Shown here: positions 61,066-64,000 of the stretch, in pieces | Position numbering within the stretch: position 1 is the first letter of the stretch | Layout of the letters: the number at the start of each line of letters is the position of its first letter | DNA from: Lachnospiraceae bacterium | Lineage (GTDB): Bacteria > Bacillota > Clostridia > Lachnospirales > Lachnospiraceae | Direction of reading: 5' to 3' | Length of the DNA: 64,000 nucleotides | NCBI GenBank assembly: GCA_021770345.1 | Contig: JAETRD010000003.1 | Coordinates: 62,001 to 126,000, forward strand | Translations under genes and position numbers: made by a program | Notes under the pieces: generated by a model | Seen by the model: the letters and a program-made list of their open reading frames with translations, nothing else | Database searches by the model: none | What the model was told of the DNA's origin: nothing

Positions 61066-63038
61066 TCCGATGCGATTTGGCCATCCAGTTCCAGCGACAG
61101 GTGTTCCCACTCCTCATAGCAGGACTCGAGTTCGCTGCGACACGCTTCCTGTGCGGCGCTAAGCTCGTTTAACCGGGCGGAATTTGTGGCGTTTTCCGGT
61201 TTTGCAAACTCCGTGTCAAGCCGGGCCGACTCCGCTTCAAGTTCGGCGATGCGCTCCTCCGTTTTTTTCAGTCGGTTTTCCAGTTTCCGAATTCTCGCCT
61301 GCTCCTCCTTCTGTCTCTGCCAGTCGGCCCTGGTATCACCGCAGCCTGCGGCATCGTCCACGGCCCGCCCGGCGTTCTTCTCTGTGCCCGCAGCCAGACT
61401 CCCGCCGTCCCCGGGCACATAAACCCGCGTGAGTTCTTCCCGTTTCTCGAGATAATAGTCATAATTGCCGACATAATTCACCAGTGTCTGCCCCGTCAGG
61501 TCAAGAATCCGCGTCGCTGTCCGGTTGATAAAATAACGGTCATGGGACACGAAAAACACTGTTCCGGTATAACCGGAAAGCGCCTGCTCTAAGATCTCCT
61601 TCGAGGTGATATCCAGATGGTTCGACGGCTCGTCGAGAATCAGAAAATTGGCGTCGGAGAGCATCAGCTTCGCGAGGGAAACCCTTCCGCGCTCCCCGCC
61701 GCTCAGATCCCCGATACGCTTAAACACGTCGTCGCCGATAAACAGAAACGCCGCAAGGACACTGCGGATTTTCGTGTGGTTTAGCCCGGGATAATCGTCC
61801 GAAATCTCGTCAAACACCGTTTTTTCCATATGAAGCAGTGCATGCTCCTGGTCATAGTAACCGATGTGTACGTTTGACCCGCAGACGACTTTCCCGTCAT
61901 CCGCCGGAAGCAATCCGTTGATGATTTTCAAAATCGTGGTCTTGCCGGTGCCGTTGTTCCCGATCAGCGCCACACGCTCCCCGCGCCTGATCTCAAAAGA
62001 CAGACCGGAAAACAGCTGCCTATCCCCGAAAGACTTCCGCAGATTCTCCACGGCAAGCACATCGTTTCCGCTCACCACATTCGGCTCTAACACAAGATGC
62101 ATATCCGTATTTTCTTCCGTCGGTTTTTCGATGCGCGCAATCTTCTCGAGCATCTTTTCTCTGCTCTCGGCGCGCCGGATGGATTTCTCCCGGTTAAACG
62201 AGCGCAGCTTTGCGATGACTTCCTCTTGATGCCGGATTTCCTGCTGCTGGTTATACCATGCTTTCCGCAAATCGTCCCTGACCTTCTCTTTTTTCTTTGC
62301 AAAGTCGCTGTAATTTCCCTGATAGACATAGGATTTGTGCTGAAAAATCTCAATCACCTTCGTGACCACCCGGTCCAGAAAATAGCGGTCGTGAGAGACT
62401 AAAAGCACCGCCCCTTTATAATTGGAGAGGAACGTCTCAAGCCACCGGATCGACTCCATATCAAGGTGATTGGTCGGCTCATCCAACAGCAGTACCTTCG
62501 GCTTTGTCACCAACAGCTTTCCGAGTGCGACACGCGTCTTTTGCCCGCCCGAGAGCTCGCTCATTTTTTTCTGAAATTCTTCCTCGCCAAAACCCAGTCC
62601 CTTTAAGACGCCCGTCACCTCACTGCGGTAAGTAACGCCGCCGAGCACTTCAAATTCATGGCTGACTCTGTGATACGTCTCCAGAAGCTCCTCGAGCTTC
62701 TCCCCGGCCTGCTCATTCATCCGGGCTTCCATATTCCGAAGGCGCTCCTCCATTTCAAGAATATCGCTGCGGGAACAGAGCACCTCCTCGTAAATCGTCC
62801 TGTGTCCCGCCATATCCTGATGCTGTGCCAGGTAACCGACGGTGGCGTCTTTTGCAAGGACCACCTCCCCGGCATCCGCCTGCTCTTCCTGCACAATAAT
62901 TTTAAGCAGCGTAGACTTGCCGGCACCGTTGATGCCGACAATCGCTGCTTTCTCGTTTTCCTCCACATGAAAATGGATTTCTTTTAAAATCTCGTCGCTC
63001 CCGAAGGATTTCGAGATATTCTGACATGCTAAAACCAT
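61062..63038 (-). CDS. ABC-F family ATP-binding protein (ribosome-associated type)
   Basis: This 658-residue soluble protein has two ABC ATPase domains and no membrane part. Domain 1 shows GINGAGKSTLL, LSGGQKTRVALGK and VLLLDEPTNHLD; domain 2 shows GNNGTGKTTIL, LSGGERGRVSLAK and FLILDEPSNHLD. A charged linker (about 245-310) separates them, and a C-terminal coiled coil (about 570-655, Glu/Arg-rich) follows, as in Uup-like members. ABC-F proteins bind the ribosomal E site to relieve stalls, resist antibiotics or gate translation; which role applies here is unclear. It lies 30 bp after icd. Confidence 0.93.
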   Translation of the reverse strand: MVLACQNISKSFGSDEILKEIHFHVEENEKAAIVGINGAGKSTLLKIIVQEEQADAGEVVLAKDATVGYLAQHQDMAGHRTIYEEVLCSRSDILEMEERLRNMEARMNEQAGEKLEELLETYHRVSHEFEVLGGVTYRSEVTGVLKGLGFGEEEFQKKMSELSGGQKTRVALGKLLVTKPKVLLLDEPTNHLDMESIRWLETFLSNYKGAVLLVSHDRYFLDRVVTKVIEIFQHKSYVYQGNYSDFAKKKEKVRDDLRKAWYNQQQEIRHQEEVIAKLRSFNREKSIRRAESREKMLEKIARIEKPTEENTDMHLVLEPNVVSGNDVLAVENLRKSFGDRQLFSGLSFEIRRGERVALIGNNGTGKTTILKIINGLLPADDGKVVCGSNVHIGYYDQEHALLHMEKTVFDEISDDYPGLNHTKIRSVLAAFLFIGDDVFKRIGDLSGGERGRVSLAKLMLSDANFLILDEPSNHLDITSKEILEQALSGYTGTVFFVSHDRYFINRTATRILDLTGQTLVNYVGNYDYYLEKREELTRVYVPGDGGSLAAGTEKNAGRAVDDAAGCGDTRADWQRQKEEQARIRKLENRLKKTEERIAELEAESARLDTEFAKPENATNSARLNELSAAQEACRSELESCYEEWEHLSLELDGQIASD

Positions 63039-63068
63039 AATTTTGATTTCCTTAACCGTGACAATTCC

Positions 63069-64000
63069 CTACAGCATCATCTCCAGTGTCTCCCGAATCG
63101 CCCGGATAAATCCTTCGCTGTTTAAGACAACCGGATTCGGATTTGTGGTGATGAGCGCAAGGTCTTTTGTCATTTTACCATCCTCGATGGTCTTCACACA
63201 AGCTTTTTCGAGCTTATCCGCAAAATCAGACAGCGCTTTGTTGCCGTCTAACTCGCCGCGCTTGCGCAGTGCACCGGTCCACGCGAAGATCGTCGCCACC
63301 GAGTTTGTCGAGGTCTCCTCCCCTGCAAGATGCTTGTAATAATGGCGCTGTACCGTTCCGTGCGCCGCCTCGTACTCGTATTTGCCGTCCGGCGTCACGA
63401 GCACGGAGGTCATCATCGCCAGAGAGCCGAACGCGCTCGATACCATGTCGCTCATCACGTCGCCGTCGTAATTCTTGCACGCCCATATATAACCCCCCTC
63501 GGATTTCATGACGCGGGCCACCGCATCGTCGATCAGCGTGTAAAAATAAGTGATTCCCGCCTGCTCGAATTTCTCCTTGTACTCCGCATCAAAGATGTCC
63601 TGAAAAATATCCTTGAAGGTATGATCATATTTCTTGGAAATCGTGTCCTTTGTCGCAAACCACAGCTCCTGCTTCGTATCTAACGCATAATTAAAACAGC
63701 TCCGCGCAAAGCTCTCAATGGAACCGCAGAGATTGTGCTGCCCCTGCACCACGCCCGCCCCGGTAAAATTGTGTATCAGCTCTCTCGTCTCCGTTCCGTC
63801 CTCCGCGGTGTATACCAGCTCACATTTCCCTGCTCCCGGAATCTTAAGCTCCGATGCCTTATACACGTCGCCGTAGGCATGACGCGCGATCGTAATCGGC
63901 TTCTTCCAGTTTTTCACGCAGGGCTCAATCCCTTTGACGATAATCGGCGCGCGGAACACCGTTCCGTCGAGCATCGCACGGATCGTGCCGTTCGGGCTTT
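63069..64000 (-). CDS. icd: NADP-dependent isocitrate dehydrogenase, N-terminus outside the window
   Basis: This enzyme oxidises isocitrate to 2-oxoglutarate and CO2 with NADP. About 310 C-terminal residues are visible; the frame continues past base 64000 ([19 protein letters not shown] at the edge, the substrate-binding Ser/Asn loop). Other motifs are [17 protein letters not shown] with the metal-binding Asp residues, [14 protein letters not shown] and [10 protein letters not shown]. It resembles the homodimeric, eukaryote-like subfamily (about 400 residues), not the E. coli Icd type. It ends 30 bp before the ABC-F gene and may be cotranscribed with it. Confidence 0.95.
   Translation of the reverse strand, partial: SPNGTIRAMLDGTVFRAPIIVKGIEPCVKNWKKPITIARHAYGDVYKASELKIPGAGKCELVYTAEDGTETRELIHNFTGAGVVQGQHNLCGSIESFARSCFNYALDTKQELWFATKDTISKKYDHTFKDIFQDIFDAEYKEKFEQAGITYFYTLIDDAVARVMKSEGGYIWACKNYDGDVMSDMVSSAFGSLAMMTSVLVTPDGKYEYEAAHGTVQRHYYKHLAGEETSTNSVATIFAWTGALRKRGELDGNKALSDFADKLEKACVKTIEDGKMTKDLALITTNPNPVVLNSEGFIRAIRETLEMML

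Noticed and set aside
60992..61117. Upstream extension of rex
   Set aside because: It would begin inside the ABC-F gene and include the rex promoter; the GTG at 60991 has a good ribosome site and gives the family's normal N-terminus.
1..64000. tRNA, rRNA, insertion sequences, prophage genes or an origin
   Set aside because: No cloverleaf, rRNA segment, transposase with inverted ends, integrase or DnaA-box cluster was recognised on either strand by eye.

Overview
The window reads as the chromosome of a spore-forming, Gram-positive Clostridia, most likely a member of the Lachnospiraceae. The reasons are the sporulation genes (yqfC, yqfD, a SpoVB-like flippase, a BofC-like protein), the orders radC-mreBCD-mrdA and mutS-mutL-miaA, the one-membrane envelope genes, strong AGGAGG-type ribosome sites and a moderate-to-high GC content in the housekeeping parts. 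Apart from xpt, every convincing gene lies on the minus strand. No rRNA, tRNA, IS element or CRISPR array is visible. Both ends are cut: mrdA loses its C-terminus at base 1 and icd loses its N-terminus at base 64000.

Layout, in window coordinates (transcription runs right to left). 1-15.9 kb: a long colinear set of two FAD enzymes, mutS, mutL, miaA, a methionine-gamma-lyase-like PLP enzyme, radC, an unusual mreB-like gene, mreC, mreD and mrdA (mismatch repair, tRNA modification, cell elongation). 16-22.5 kb: a BofC-like protein, a SpoVB-like flippase, then yqfC-yqfD-phoH-(degenerate pgpH)-ybeY in the classic Firmicutes order. 22.5-25.1 kb: pyrimidine-nucleoside phosphorylase preceded by a long inverted repeat and an orphan class-I isoprenoid-synthase-like gene.

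25.2-34.4 kb is an accessory block that looks more A/T-rich than its neighbours: a lipoprotein, a LytTR response regulator, a GHKL sensor kinase, then a terminator and a promoter region with two identical 10-bp direct repeats 20 bp apart, followed by a doubly membrane-anchored, domain-permuted GH3 glycosidase overlapping a divergent NCS2/AzgA permease with an added beta-rich C-terminal tail. I regard this as the best candidate for an undescribed system: a surface sense-cleave-import module. 34.4-42 kb is a second accessory block: a BspA-type leucine-rich-repeat protein with an NlpC/P60-like domain, a tightly packed three-gene cassette (multi-membrane protein, Cys-cluster protein, glycine-zipper membrane protein), and an Rpn-family nuclease beside a decayed relative.

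42-64 kb returns to housekeeping: rlmH, xpt (plus strand), a folate C1 operon with uppP-ftsK-fhs-folD and a zinc-ribbon/TPR protein, a TepA-like Clp protease, glgA, metY, yebC, a CBS-domain membrane protein, solitary mazF, alr, the NAD(P)HX repair enzyme, rex with a textbook promoter, an ABC-F protein and icd.

All calls are from reading the sequence and translated products; no database search was run. Start codons were moved from the longest reading frame wherever a ribosome-binding site clearly pointed to an internal start.
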